Shown here: positions 50,486-63,800 of the stretch, one piece after another
Layout of the letters: the number at the start of each line of letters is the position of its first letter
Numbering within the stretch: position 1 is the stretch's first letter
DNA from: Dirofilaria immitis
Lineage: Eukaryota; Nematoda; Chromadorea; Rhabditida; Onchocercidae
Direction of reading: 5' to 3'
NCBI GenBank assembly: GCA_024305405.1
Contig: JAKNDB010000107.1
Location: 2,976,001 to 3,040,000, forward strand
Length of the DNA: 64,000 nucleotides
Notes under the pieces: model-generated
Seen by the model: only the letters and a program-made list of their open reading frames with translations
Told to the model about the DNA's origin: nothing
Databases searched by the model: none
Program-made: the position numbers and the translations under genes

Positions 50486-51532
50486 ATGCTTTATTCAAAA
50501 GGACTTGCAACCAGTATTTTTAAAATCGCTTCAAATACTCGATATTTTCATTTGGGTCATGAATTTGCACCACCGGCTCGATTTATAAGTCATCATGTTG
50601 GTTTTACACTTTTTTTTTGCTCTGATTTGTCATAATAATATGTTTTGATTATAAGTTTCCGAATTTTTGAAGTCTTAGATTTATTTGCTTACCTGATTAG
50701 TTATAGTAATACGATAACTTCCTTTATTAATGTTAGCTAGAACTTTATTCTTTATGGAGTTAGAACTTTGGAGGAAAAATCAATAGTCTCCTCATGTCGA
50801 AACATTTCTTTTTAAAAACCGGTACTACTGGTACACTCTTTTTTTTCTTTTTTATAAACAATTAATTAATATATTGATATGTATATAGAATTGAATCCCT
50901 CTAATTACTCGTTCACATATTATTCAGCTTGCTTGATTAAATTTTTCATTTAGTAATCACACATATTTACAAAGTCAAATATAAAATTCAGTTATATTCT
51001 CGGACTAAATTAGTGCGATCTTATCTAATCGTTCATTTGTTAACGTTTTGCAGGCGAAATTTGGGCTCGCATTATTATCGACGGCAATTCAGTTGTCGAG
51101 TATCGTACTTCTTTATCTTAATGCTGATAAGCTTCGACCGCCGCCGCCCAGACAAATCAACGAAGAGGTCATATTGATCACATTTATAAATTTTTTTCTA
51201 CTCATCATAATTTTCTCAAAAACGATATTTGAAATTTTAGTGAGTTATTAGCAGTTTTACTGCAGTACCGGGAAGCTTTTATTCAGTAAAACACAGAACT
51301 TTCAATTTTTCTATATTTTCAATTTCTGTTTTGCTAATGTTTACAATGCAGTTCTGAATTTCAAACATTTCGGAAGTTTAGAAGCGGTTCTGATTCTTCT
51401 ATTAAGTAATAGAAAGGAATTAAACTTAAATTATAAAATGATCCTGACACATTTTTATTTCAGGCTCAAGCTGAAATGGAACGATATGCCTCACTGTTTA
51501 AAGATGGTTCTATGGCAATCAACAAGTTTTGA
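50486..51532 (+). CDS. small single-pass protein, probably mitochondrial
   Basis: Not recognised by name. Exons: 50486-50596, 51054-51167, 51464-51532; phases agree, giving 97 residues. The N-terminus (MLYSKGLATSIFKIASNTRY) is rich in Lys, Arg, Ser and Ala and has no acidic residue, as in a mitochondrial presequence. One membrane segment follows at about residues 40-58 (LALLSTAIQLSSIVLLYLN). A short C-terminal part has a PPPPR motif and an acidic helix (EEAQAEMERYASLF). Size and layout resemble accessory subunits of respiratory complexes, but no specific subunit could be matched. The ATG is 14 bases after an acceptor at 50471. Confidence 0.65.
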
Positions 51533-52697
51533 AATTAACTAGCAGTATCTTTTATTTTCTTCATCATAAGTAATTTAAATTTAGAGATAGAAAGAAAGTG
51601 GAAATTGTACATCACTTAGTATAAAATAATTTATCTTTTTTTGCCTCTACAAAAAGATGGAAAATGGCATAAAACTCGACAATTCCAAATTTTCGTTCTA
51701 TCGAAAAAAAAAAGGAATGAAAGTATTCATGCATCTAAATTCAATTTTGTTCCGGTTGAGAGTTCAGAAAAGAAATTTTTCACCCTTAAACGCCTTTATT
51801 AAACTGTAGGTACTCTCGAAAAATACTGTTAATCGAATTTGCAAATTGTTAGTATTTTCGGTTTTTTTCTGCTTTATTATAAAAGGATAATGCAACATTC
51901 ATAATTTTTCTGAAAAAATTTTGTGCCCCTCACCCTTTTTGTTAGAATTGTAGAATTTACGAGAAATTTGAAATTTTGTTATCACTATTTTTCGACACAA
52001 ACATAAAAGTTTAAAAATAAGCTAAATAAATGCCCTTTACTTCAGAGAATGTATTGTAATAATTAGTCGTTTTAGAAGTTGTTGAAAATTAAGAAAACTT
52101 TTTCGTAATATAGAAGATATAAATAAGGCAATGATAACCTTCATATATTGAGTCTTAGGATGAGAACAATGATCAGACTAGGGTAGTGATTGGAAATTCG
52201 AATTGAAAATTTGTCATAATTTTTAAGAAATTTAAAATCGAAATTGGCTATTTCTGAGCAAGTTTGCCAGCAGAAATTGCTTTCTTAAATCTTGTCCTAA
52301 AATTGATAAAAGATATCTTACTTTCATAAAAAGATCCCTTTCAGCAGAAAATTAACTTGATTTCAAGTGGTTTAATAATTGTTACTTGGTTTAAGAAAAA
52401 AAACATAATGAAATAGTATGTCCTATATAAGATATCTAGCTCTTTTATATAAGGTATCCGGCACGTCTTACATAGATTTTAATAAATTTTATTCACATTT
52501 CACACAATCAAATTGGGATAATTTATGCATGTCTTCTTGGTTACAGAATCTTCCTTTGGGAACCAAAAATCTGATTTTAATGACTATATTTTAAAAATCA
52601 AATTTGCAGTTTGCGAATTAAATAAAAACAAATATAATTCCCTCTAAAAATGCTTTATCATCTTGAACGGGACCTAAAAATCAATTCGAATACATCT
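51533..52697. other. convergent intergenic region
   Basis: Lies between the 3' ends of a plus-strand gene and a minus-strand gene. No exon recognised; T/A-rich 3' UTR-like sequence. Confidence 0.5.
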
Positions 52698-55600
52698 CTA
52701 GGATCCATCGTAAGCCAAGTGTTTTTTCAAGTACAATAATTTTTGCCTTTCAGTCATTTTAATCAATGATATAAAGACGGTATTCTTCGCAATCCAAGTT
52801 TCATTCGTGAAATTGATCCTGCATAGGAAATGAAATCAGATTGAGATCCAGTGTGAATAGATTTTTAGATTATTTTAAATTAAATGGGAAGGTATTATTA
52901 AGCTGTTCAAAAATTTTCTCTCTCTGTATCTGGATTTCACTTTTTCTTATTTCTTATTAATTACTCTTAAATTTTTAGGAATGTTTGACCGAGTTTCATT
53001 TATTTTCAATAATCTTCTGAGTTCATATTTCGAGAATATTACCTTCTAGCATATGCATCGGGTTTCGGTAAATCATAATTGATGATAACCATTGGTGTTT
53101 TCAAATCTATCAAACTGCGAATATATCCTGTTGCTATCATAATGTGTACTTGGCAGAATTGAAATGTGTCTATAGCAATACGAATATCTTCTGATGACAT
53201 GTCACTACTCTATATATTTTAATCATATAAACAACGGATAAGTAGCAAGTAATCATAAGCTTAATATGCGTAGATTTCCGCAAATAGTTATAAAAGATAG
53301 GATATGAATGTAAGTAATAGCCAAAGGTTACTGTATAAGACTGATGGACTTTGAATTAACAGTACCGAAATTTACATAATAATAAAATTAATGATAATTC
53401 CTTAGGCCATGAATCTCATAAAAATAAGTTTGGAATAGACAGATGGAATTATATTATCCTAAGTGATATTATATTATCAAATCACTTAATACGCTTTAAC
53501 TTTTAATTGATACAAAGACGAGAAAATGACAAACCAGAGTAACTACTGGTAAGTTTTGCGATCGCAATATTTTTGCATTTGCAAATACAGTTCCTTGCAT
53601 TTTGCAGCAAATAAGTATAGGTACTGATGTATTCATTCGACACAACTCGCATAATGTATCAATTTTTCGCATCTAAAAAAGAATAGTAGTATTTCATTTA
53701 CTGATTGGATGAATGAATATGAAGAGTTTGTATTGAGTTTTTACAAAATAAATCAATTAATTAAAATTTATTAAATTTTTTGTAATAAAGTCGAAGACTA
53801 AATTAAATTAATTCTCCCTATAGTTTAAAATGTCTTGAAAGAATCGTGGAACTAAAAGAGTAGCCAAATAAGAAGTTGGTAATACTAAATAATAAATACT
53901 TTTTAATTAACTATTAACAATTGCTTATATCTGTCATTCTACTTTAATCCTAATTCAAGTTTAGTAAATCAAAATTAGCCTAATTATTATTATTATAATT
54001 ATTATTGTTAATTACATAAATATAAACGAACAAACCTCATCAAAAACATATAATGCAAAATGATTCGCTTCAATAAGATCTTGATGTACGCCATAACAGC
54101 ATATATTTCCATTAAAATCTTTTATTTGACGGACAACTGAAGGACTAGGTGGAAAATGTAAAGTTATCTAAAATGAATGAATAATTCTGGACCGGTTAAT
54201 CGTTAATTGAAAGTGTAGTCATTTATGATCGTGAAGTATATGATTAATTTCGATTAATGATTGATTTTATTATCTGTATGAAATATTTGAAGATGTATTA
54301 TCATTTTTAATACATATATTAGAACATACGTATCATATCAGCATGAAAAAAAGATGCATCTATAAGTTTTTAAATTAATATTGCTTACATAAGATAATTG
54401 ATAATTATATAAGTTTATTTCAATTATATAGAAACATCATATCATTGGATATAAGAGAATTTAATGAATTAATGATTTAATCAAATTAGAAGAAATTGAA
54501 TGAAAGAATAAATGTAAAAATATTGACCTTAACATCGAAGTGTTGTTATGTAATGTAATCATACAATGATCAAATTAATTGGCAATTAATTAATGATAAT
54601 ATTATTTGATTTACAGAATATTAAATAATTATCATATTACTTACTTACATGAGTATGCTTTTGAATGAAGCCAAGTACTCGTTCTAATGGTCGTTTTAAT
54701 GGATAATTAACCATTGCAATAGAATCTAAGACATACAATTCTTTGATATATGCTGGCTCTGCAATAAAAATTTTCTTTTATTAATGCAAATAATATAAAA
54801 ATTAAGAAATAATTTTTTCATTTCAGTAAGGCCTGTTTAAAATTATGCCTATTAAAAATTTTGATCTAAAATAGTTTTAAAATTTTATAACTGCTTGCTT
54901 ATCCATTAAATAATCGCCTAGTATGATATCTATCATGTAGTATATTTAATAAATAGACTTGAATATGCTAAGTGATTAGGTGGAATGTTTTCAAAAGCGA
55001 TTTAGTATTATCAGTAATTGAGAGTTTTCATTGATCAGATAAGCAAATAATTGTAAAAAATGAATTACTAATTACTTTTAAACTTGAAAAAGGCTATAAT
55101 TAGCATACTTAATATATTTCGATAAAACAATACATCGATCCTTCCCAATGTGCCAGCTACTATCGGATAGTGGTGCAGTCGTAATTCGTTCATTTGCATT
55201 TCAAATCGTCGATCGTTGATACATGGTAAACATTTCTTCTCATCTGTATCCTCATTCAATTGTTTTGCAACCTTCAAACATTGAACAAATCACGCTTCTC
55301 ATAATTTTGATAAATTATAAATTTTAAATACTGCAAAATTTCTCGATGAAATTAAAAAATGTTGCATTATAAAGTTAATTTTTTGAAAAATAAACCGACA
55401 AATGAAATAAATTAGGATTCTGTATACATGAATATTCCTATTTATGAATTAACTCATCTATGAATGTATAGATGAAGAATATTCATCAATTCATTATTTC
55501 ATTTCTTTTTAATTCCTTAAACAAAAAAAGTAATAAAGAAAGTATATTAGAACATTCATCCATCTATCCGTTCATAAAGATATATTTTCTCTTTAAAGAT

Positions 55601-55787
55601 CTAAAATTATAATAATAAACAGATCGATCATTTCTAAACAAGGAGAAGGAGATAATTTACATACCTTTAAAGCAAGTTCACGAGTAAGAACAATTATAAC
55701 TACTTGTATCTCTGTTATGCCCTTCTCAATAGAAGTCAGTACTTGTCTTCGTAGCTCAAGATCCATCTGAAGATTGTGGAAATAATC
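52698..55787 (-). CDS. degenerate eIF4A-like DEAD-box protein lacking catalytic motifs
   Basis: Minus-strand exons, 5' to 3': 55787-55665, 55271-55109, 54758-54649, 54167-54036, 53672-53535, 53209-53043, 52818-52698. All phases agree with no frame break. Starting at the Met at 55766 it is about 310 residues (eIF4A about 400). It aligns with eIF4A along its length: LTRELALK (motif Ia PTRELA), AGTLGR (TPGR), YIKELYVLD then SIA (where DEAD ends), RKIDTLCEL (WKLDTLCDL), and VIINYDLPKPDAYARR (LVINYDLPTNRENYIHR). The Q motif and Walker A region are absent. The D-E-A-D position reads DSIA, SAT reads HFP, and HRIGRGGR is lost. The protein should therefore not hydrolyse ATP as a helicase. An open frame over seven exons argues for selection and function. 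Extra 5' exons between 55.8 and 57.8 kb cannot be excluded. Confidence 0.8.
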
Positions 55788-57852
55788 CTAGGAAAATTAA
55801 TCAAAAGCTAATCAATAAAAATGAAAATCCTTCCTCCACATCTTTCTAGTAGTTTCCCGAATTCTTCTATCCCATAAATTCAATCTCTAAAATTTAATAT
55901 CTTTTAGGCTCTTATGCTAAAATCTTATGACTACTACGATCCGAATTCTCTTTTCGCATTCCTCAACTAGCTATAACTTAAAATATCTTCTTGCTAAAAT
56001 TCGTGGTGTATTATCGATGGAAAAAAATATTGATAATTCATTGATAGCATGGGAAGTTATTAATAGAGTTTTCAAACATTAATCATTAAAGACTGATATG
56101 GTCAATGATTCTTCTTTTATCATAATAATTGATCTTGCTCCTTCTTTTTTTAAAATAATCTCGAAGGTAGATTGCCGATAAAAACGCTCGCAAAAATAGA
56201 AATAATTTTTTTTCCCGGAACTTCCTGATAAACTATTAAAATAAATTTTCTAGCCGAAAGATAATGAATTTTAAATAACGGACAGCTTATGAAGATTGAA
56301 AATTACCAATCTTTATCGATCGATATTTTACTTGATCATTTATTCAATAAGCAATTTAGAATTTGAGTTATACGGATTGATGAATTCTACTCTTTTCTAA
56401 AATATAATTTCTCATTGTTCTATTCTAAATTCTCGAAAAAAAATACGCGATACTCCGATTATTTGGTGATTTAGAAAATATTTTTTTGCTTTTATGAACT
56501 GACAGAAATAGAATGATGAATAAACATTATTCAATCTACATGTGTGTAACAAGTGGATTGATAATATCATTTTTGTAAAATCAAGTTTTGCTTCAGAAGA
56601 ACAAAATAATAGAAAAGGAATAGAATTACGACAACCGAGAAAAGAAATATTTGTGCATAGTTTTGTAAAACTTCAGAACTTATTCTGATCGTAAAATGAA
56701 AATTTCAAATTCGTTGTTAAAATCAAATTATAACTACAATCAGATCTTATAGATAGTTCCGTTTCTGCAACAAAGACGAATGGAATTAATTACGTTATTT
56801 ACTACGAATACATGGAATAATTGATTTGTATCATATGTAAACACTTATTTTTAAGATACGATACCGGATATGAGTGATGTCGAGACAGAAGTTTGCGGAT
56901 TTGTCTTCAAGATAATTTCCTTGCATCTTTATTGATATCACTTTCACTCTTCGCTTGAAAACTTGCAAAGATAATTTTTCCAATTTTTCCCCATACCTTT
57001 TTAGCAAAGTCGCGAATTACTTCCCATAATAATTTATTGCATCCTTCGGCTAGGCCCATTTCAAATATCACTTTATATACTATTTTTTAAGATCGCAATC
57101 AGGCGGAAAATAATACTGATTGTACAAATTCGAACTATCACACAATTCTAGCATTTTTCGTTGATCATTTTCTCCCAAAGAAGTAATGAATATCAATTCT
57201 CCGATATATAAAAATTTTATGAATCCAAAAAATCTTATGCACAATCACTATTCTTACAAGCAAATAACTAAAAGAAAATAAGATTCTGAATGTAACAATC
57301 ATAGGCGGTTACATACTTATACAAAATATCATTTGAAATCACAAACAATCAGAAGCTACATTGCATTATGAGCAAGCGATTCTAATTATATCACTTTAAA
57401 CAACAGATACAAATAAGGTATTTCACATAAATCCTGTAAGGATATATTCGTGCGTAATTATCCGTAACTAGATGTATTCTGCTAACATGTATCTGCTAAC
57501 AAGATCATTCCATCAAAAGATGAAAAAGATATTTTTCAGTAATACATATTTTCAAAAAGATTTGATATTTCAAACTTCAAAAATCTATTTACAATGTGAT
57601 ATTTAACAACTGGCCATTAATATGAACAAGCAAGAAATCTTCGTTGTATTTTTTAAAATAATTTCAGTGATAGCCTTGATAAAAACGAAAATATTGGAAA
57701 CGTTTCAGCATCAAAAATATCATATTATAAATGGCATTACCAGGAAATATATGGTAAAACTATGATAAATGGCATTACCAGGAAATATATGGTAAAAACA
57801 ACAATATTTTCTAATGACAAAAGAAAATTATACCAGAATTTTCAGTAAATTG
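55788..57852. other. spacer between REV3 3' end and eIF4A-like gene
   Basis: About 2 kb on the minus strand between two same-strand genes. No Walker A (GKT) coding exon for the eIF4A-like gene was found by eye. Confidence 0.4.
57727..57798. repeat. 38-bp tandem duplication
   Basis: Two copies starting ATAAATGGCATTACCAGG at 57727 and 57765, just downstream of the REV3 stop codon. Confidence 0.9.
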
Positions 57853-60800
57853 CTACAAAGGCTTATTTTCTGTTAGAAAATGACTTCTTATTGCCAGTTC
57901 AGCTACTGAGCAATCTAAAGAAATTCGTTTTTGTTTGACGATGCAAGCCATATTAATACATTTGTTATAATCGATGTTGATCGATCGTAAGGCTGCAAAG
58001 AAATGAATATTTGCTTGGATTCACGCAAATTGTAAACAATTTAAATTGACGATGTCAAACGAGCCATGGTTTTATCCAAAGTGATAATACAGAACAATAA
58101 AAACAAAAATATATAGTTCGAAATGCATTCCTATATTATGCTTCAATCTGAAGTGACAAACAAACATAATAAATTATGACACAGGAAGAAGCGCGTCGAT
58201 GTCATAACTTCACATTTGACTACAAAATTTAGGGAAATGGTAACGCTCCGTATATCGTTAAAAATTATCGACGTTCTGATCTAGTTCATATTTGCAGCTA
58301 AAGATTTGTTTTCTTAAAGGTTTTATTAAGGATGAAAATAAACAATGAATATTACATATGCATTGTTAATTTGGAAACCATAACTTACATAAACAATCAC
58401 GGCACTTATCATTGAGCTTCGCAAGAAGGCGCCTTTCCCGATGATAGTCACATACTGCTAGTAGGAGAGCTTTCGGATCAGTGATACATTCGTTGCACCA
58501 TAATCGCGCACCTAGTGCTTTACAACTGAAATCGAATTTCTTCATTAGAAAAAATATTATAAGTGCTCAAAACAAATGAATCAAACGAATTTAAATGATT
58601 AAACTGGAATAGAAATATGTAACTCTTCTCAAAAAAATGTAACAAATTGATATATTTGTTGTCTAATTGCTGTCTATCAGTATTAAGATAGACGATTCAT
58701 ATAAAAATTTGTAAAAGCACAGCAAATTCTACTAGTAATTACATAAAGAACGAACTTATAGCAACCAACAATTGTGGGACAATGCCATTCAATTTTTAAT
58801 GGCACGAAATCAAGAGCTCGATGCAATGAAGGCAGCAATTGACGTTTTACGTAATATTCGAAATTGATTTTTAAACGGCGACTGGAAATAAATTCTTGAG
58901 GTTCACGAACACACGAAATTAAGGTGCTATTTGGTTCACCGGAAACAATTACATACGGGACTCGTTCACCAACTTCCGGTTCATAACGTGGACATACAGC
59001 TTTCCTTTTCCTAAAAAAATTTAGAAATGTTAGATGCTTACGTAAAAGAATTTTAAAACTAGATCAGAAAAATCATTTAATTCTCACTCGGCTATCAATT
59101 TCGATGCCACAACTGCAGATTCTGCATATGATTTACGATATTCACGACTAAAGATAAAATCAGATAATGGGAGCTTCGAGAGATTAGAAAGTTGCATATC
59201 CAGATATCGTACCATCCCATTTATATCATTAGTGAAAAGTAAACGTAAAGCTTTTTCCAAAATCTGAAATAGAATTCAGTGATATGATTACAAGAGAAAA
59301 GAGTTGAGATCAACAATGTGAAAGAATGAAAACATATATATGATTACACATTTTTACTTATTATAATAGTAATATAATGTTATTGTTGTCAAGATTGACT
59401 AGAAATTGGAAAATAAACAATTTCTTCTCATTTTGATGAAAAAAAGACGAACTAACCTTTGAAACAAGCGGACATGAATCCCTCCGAACTGTTTCTATAC
59501 CTTTGGCATCGAAAATACCTTCTATGTCATTAATATTTTCATAACTCATTCCTACGTATCTTTTTTCGATTCCAAAATAAGTGGATGCATAATTTTTTCC
59601 AATTTTAGTTTTATTGGACTTGGATTTGTTCTGGTCACATCATCAGCAATCTTTTACCAATATCAAAAGCTTCAGTTCGAGATACTCCTTAAAATAACTT
59701 TCTTTTATAGACATAGAAATCAATCGGCGCAGTACATTTCTTATTATGTCATTATATTTATAATTAAATATTGCACTTGTGTACTTAACTATAAGGCTCA
59801 ATTATCTGGAACCTATTACCATAAGTATTAAAGCAAAATAAAAACAAACCTGGGCAAACTACAAACATGCTATCGGTATCACCATATATTACTCGCGAAC
59901 TTCCGTAAGTTCCTTCGTCAACTAATTTAATGGCTCGTTCCAAAACTTCTCGTCCCTAAAATATTATAAATGATCGGAAGACCAGAAATATTCTATTCAC
60001 ACTTTTTACTGCATACATATTGTTCAGGACAGGATTTAAAACTAACTTTGCTTACAATGGCGTCAGCCACCTCAACACATGGCATGCGACCACTGAAATT
60101 TGCTGCTGCATAACCATATGTTACATTCGCAATCAATTTCAATGCCATTTGCCGCGCGTCCAATATACGAGATAAATGCTAAAAAGAAATTATCTATGTC
60201 AATTTAAGAGAAAATGTATCATAGAGAATTTGATGAAAACTTAAATCTTTTTTGAAAAGTTTTTCACTCCTTAACAAACGTCTAATTTTCAACTGCTAAA
60301 TTTAATTTAATCATAAAAAATCGATTCCATAATTTTTAATAGAATGTAAGGGAATTCTCTTTGAATTTTATTAAAATTAAGCAGTAACATGAAAAATTCC
60401 ACAATCAGTTTTAACATTGTAATTTCGTATCATCATAAAAATGACTAATATCTTCCTCTGCTAACTGCACATCATCTTCGACAAGAAATATGTTGAAAAA
60501 TGTTAAAATTAATAACTCAAACTTTGTTTTCACATATTTCTTTTCCTGGATAATTCGAAATGTTGCATCTTTAACAATATTTGCTAATATATCCAAACAA
60601 AAACAAAAAGTACATAAATTCTCACTAAAATAAGGCATTACTGAAAACAAAAATATGATAAGTGTAACGTACTCGATCTTTTGTAATTTTCAGCAGCTTT
60701 TTCACCATCACTCTCGTATTTAAAATTTCTTCAAGCATGACGGGCATCAAGCCTTAAATTATCAATAAATTATTATAAAAAAGTATCGTTGCAAAGCTAA

Positions 60801-63800
60801 ATCAAATCGAAAATTTGCAATTAAAGCAGAAAAAGCAACCTCTTCGAACAGTTTTTTGACAAAAATGGCTCCTGTTGGTGATATGTGCAATTTATTGGCA
60901 GTAAGCATCGAAACAATATCGTCTATCTAAACAAAAATTATAAAAGAGCTTACTAATATTTACTGAAGTAATCTACGTTCGGGTTATGATGCCCTTGAAT
61001 TATCTTCACCAGCATAATGATAATTAATGGAAATAAGGATGAAAAGAGAAAATTAACAGAGGAATGTCACATAAATGTTTCACGGAAAATTCAAGAAAAA
61101 TTGTGTAATGATAAACAAAAAGACGTATAGAAAAATACTCTAATTAAAATATATCGTTTCTTACTTTTGTAAGCATAATTAATAGAAGAGAAGATAATAT
61201 GAACGAACCGGACAATTATATTCCAAACCACCAAATTCGATTATTTTGTTTGCTGAACAGATATTCTCAATATGTGATACCTTTCCAAAGCAAGTAGTAA
61301 AGCAGTAATTGTAAGCAATAATAATGGATGGATAAAGCGACTGAAAATCAAGTACAATAACTGGATCACGATAGAAACCTGATTCCGGTTCCATAGTTAA
61401 CGGTAGGGTCTCTGGTGAGCACATTCTGCAAAAATGAATACACAAAAATTGGAGAGCGAGATATCAAGAAAAAATGGACGAAATCCAACAACATTACGTG
61501 ACACATCAGTGATCTCAAAATGAAACAAAACTTACGCCCCTCGTTGAGCAGGCGAGATACTTGGAGCAACATATTTTTCTCGACGTGCAAGCCGTAAGAG
61601 CATTGATTCAACTCGAAATTGAGAACCACGTGTTAACACTTCATTGAACTAAGTTTAGAAAACTTCAAAATATAAAATATGGCTCATCTTTTAGATTACG
61701 CAATAATCAGAAAGATGCAAAATAATTTAAACTAATATACCTGTATACCATAAAGACGTGCCATTTCTGATGTTTTCGTAAAAAATTCAAACGAGAAAGA
61801 ATTTGAAGATTCAACTCACAATATAGCTGCATATGTTTCAGGACCAGAATACTGAACATTTTTCAAATAATATTTGGAATAAAATTGAAAATCAATTATT
61901 TAGAGATCAAGTATTACATTCCCAAAACTTCATTCAATTGCATACTTTTCTTTATCTCAAAATTAGAAATTTTTATTTTTTCCAAATTTAGAGAACTCTC
62001 TACTTGAAATTCAATTATCTTAAGTGGGAATAAAAACATGCCAGACAAATAGTGTTTCAACAATTAGAAAACGAATTACATCAAATCTTTTTTGCCAGAG
62101 AGAATCCAGTCTGAGAGCGTTGAGAAGTCGTAGTGAGGAAATCTCCGCTTTAAGACACTATTAACGACATTCGAAATTGTATAATTCCTGAAAAAGATGC
62201 ATGCACTTTTTTTTAAAGCATTTCTATTAGTTGATATAAAAATGATTACATTTTTGGATTGTGAAATTCAAATGGTTAAAACTAGATCTATAAGCATATT
62301 TATAAGTCAAAATAAGGATTATATCAATTAAAATTGATAAGAATTATATCAATTGTCAACAAAAAATGATTTTATTTCTGCAAAATTATTTATTGTTAGA
62401 AATTCATATTTCGGGATGACAGGAAATTTTAAAAGCATTTGCTGCATTTAACTCATTGTGTCTGCCCAACAAAATTGGTGGGAATGATTGAAAAAGTGAT
62501 AACCAATTGATAAAAAGTTAGATAAATACAACGGCTGAGATAAAAGTTTGTTGCCTACTGAAATATTGGTAGCTAATATGTGAATGAGTTTTTCTGCTTT
62601 CCTCTCTCCCAGATATTATCGTTTTTCACGTATGATTTTTCTTCAGCGTTTAGAAAGTCGTTCACTATGATTACATTGAATACGAAAAATATGCTAAAAA
62701 TCGACAATTTTAACCCTCGATCAGTTTACTTTTTTGTTTTCTCGCTTTCACTAATTTATATAAAATATAAGACAACCGCAAAAATGAAAGATGTCATTAA
62801 CTCAGAGTGCAACTGCAAAAGGATCAATTTTGATTACTGATCTCAACTCATTGATATATTTTTCATTCTTAAGACTCTTATCTAAGCAAAATCTAAAACG
62901 ACTGCTGACTATTAAATTTGTTAGCAATTTTTGAATTAAATGAGTTGATAAAGTAAATAACTCAACTATTTTATTGTTTATTTTAAATTCAGTAAGAAAC
63001 CAATTCAGTTTCGTTTATGTTCGATATATTAAAATAAAACGTATATTAAATAACAAATAATAAAACAATATCAAAACATATAAACAGCAATGAGCATTAA
63101 AGTAATATAAGATTGCAACTTGTATTCGAGAATGTAACTCAATATAAGTCCAGTTAAAAGAAAATTTAAAAAAAATTACGGTTACCAACGTAATAATATA
63201 ATTATCTATAGTTGCAATCTTATATTACTTTAATGCAAAAATAGTTAAAAGAAATGAAAAGTTTTCCAAAAAGAAAAAATTACATTGAAGTTGCAGTGGA
63301 AAAAAGTCATGTTACAATACAGAATAAGTAAATGCACAGTGAAACAAAAAAATTAAGCAATCTAAAATTGTTACGGTCAAACAAGTTTGAAAGGGTCTAA
63401 CCTCAATGCAATTTCGTGTCGAAGAAAACGCCACACATTTATGAGAATTCTGCCTCTGGGAGTTGGATCTAATTCTTTTATCCAACTACTTTTTTCTCCT
63501 GTCCAGGACGATAATAATCATTAATCTCTGCAAAAACTGAATTCATGTCGCATAATAACTGAAATTTTTTTTTGTAACTTTTGGTATAATCCTGTGCATA
63601 TTATATAGATGATGCAGAAAAAATCAGTGTAGTATTCTAATTTATCCTATTCTTAACTAATTATCAATGATAAATTTGTTTATTTTAAATCGACTAGACT
63701 TTTAATTACACAGCAGTGAAGGCTCACTGAAGTCATCATAATACTACTTTCTCTTCCCTGTCTTATTCCAATTCTTTTCAATCTAACAACTCTTTACTTT

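Noticed and set aside
12472..63495. Interpreting the frame-broken genes as pseudogenes or programmed frameshifts
   Set aside because: Breaks fall almost only in homopolymers, always one base short, in otherwise conserved genes. No slippery-site plus stem pattern is shared.
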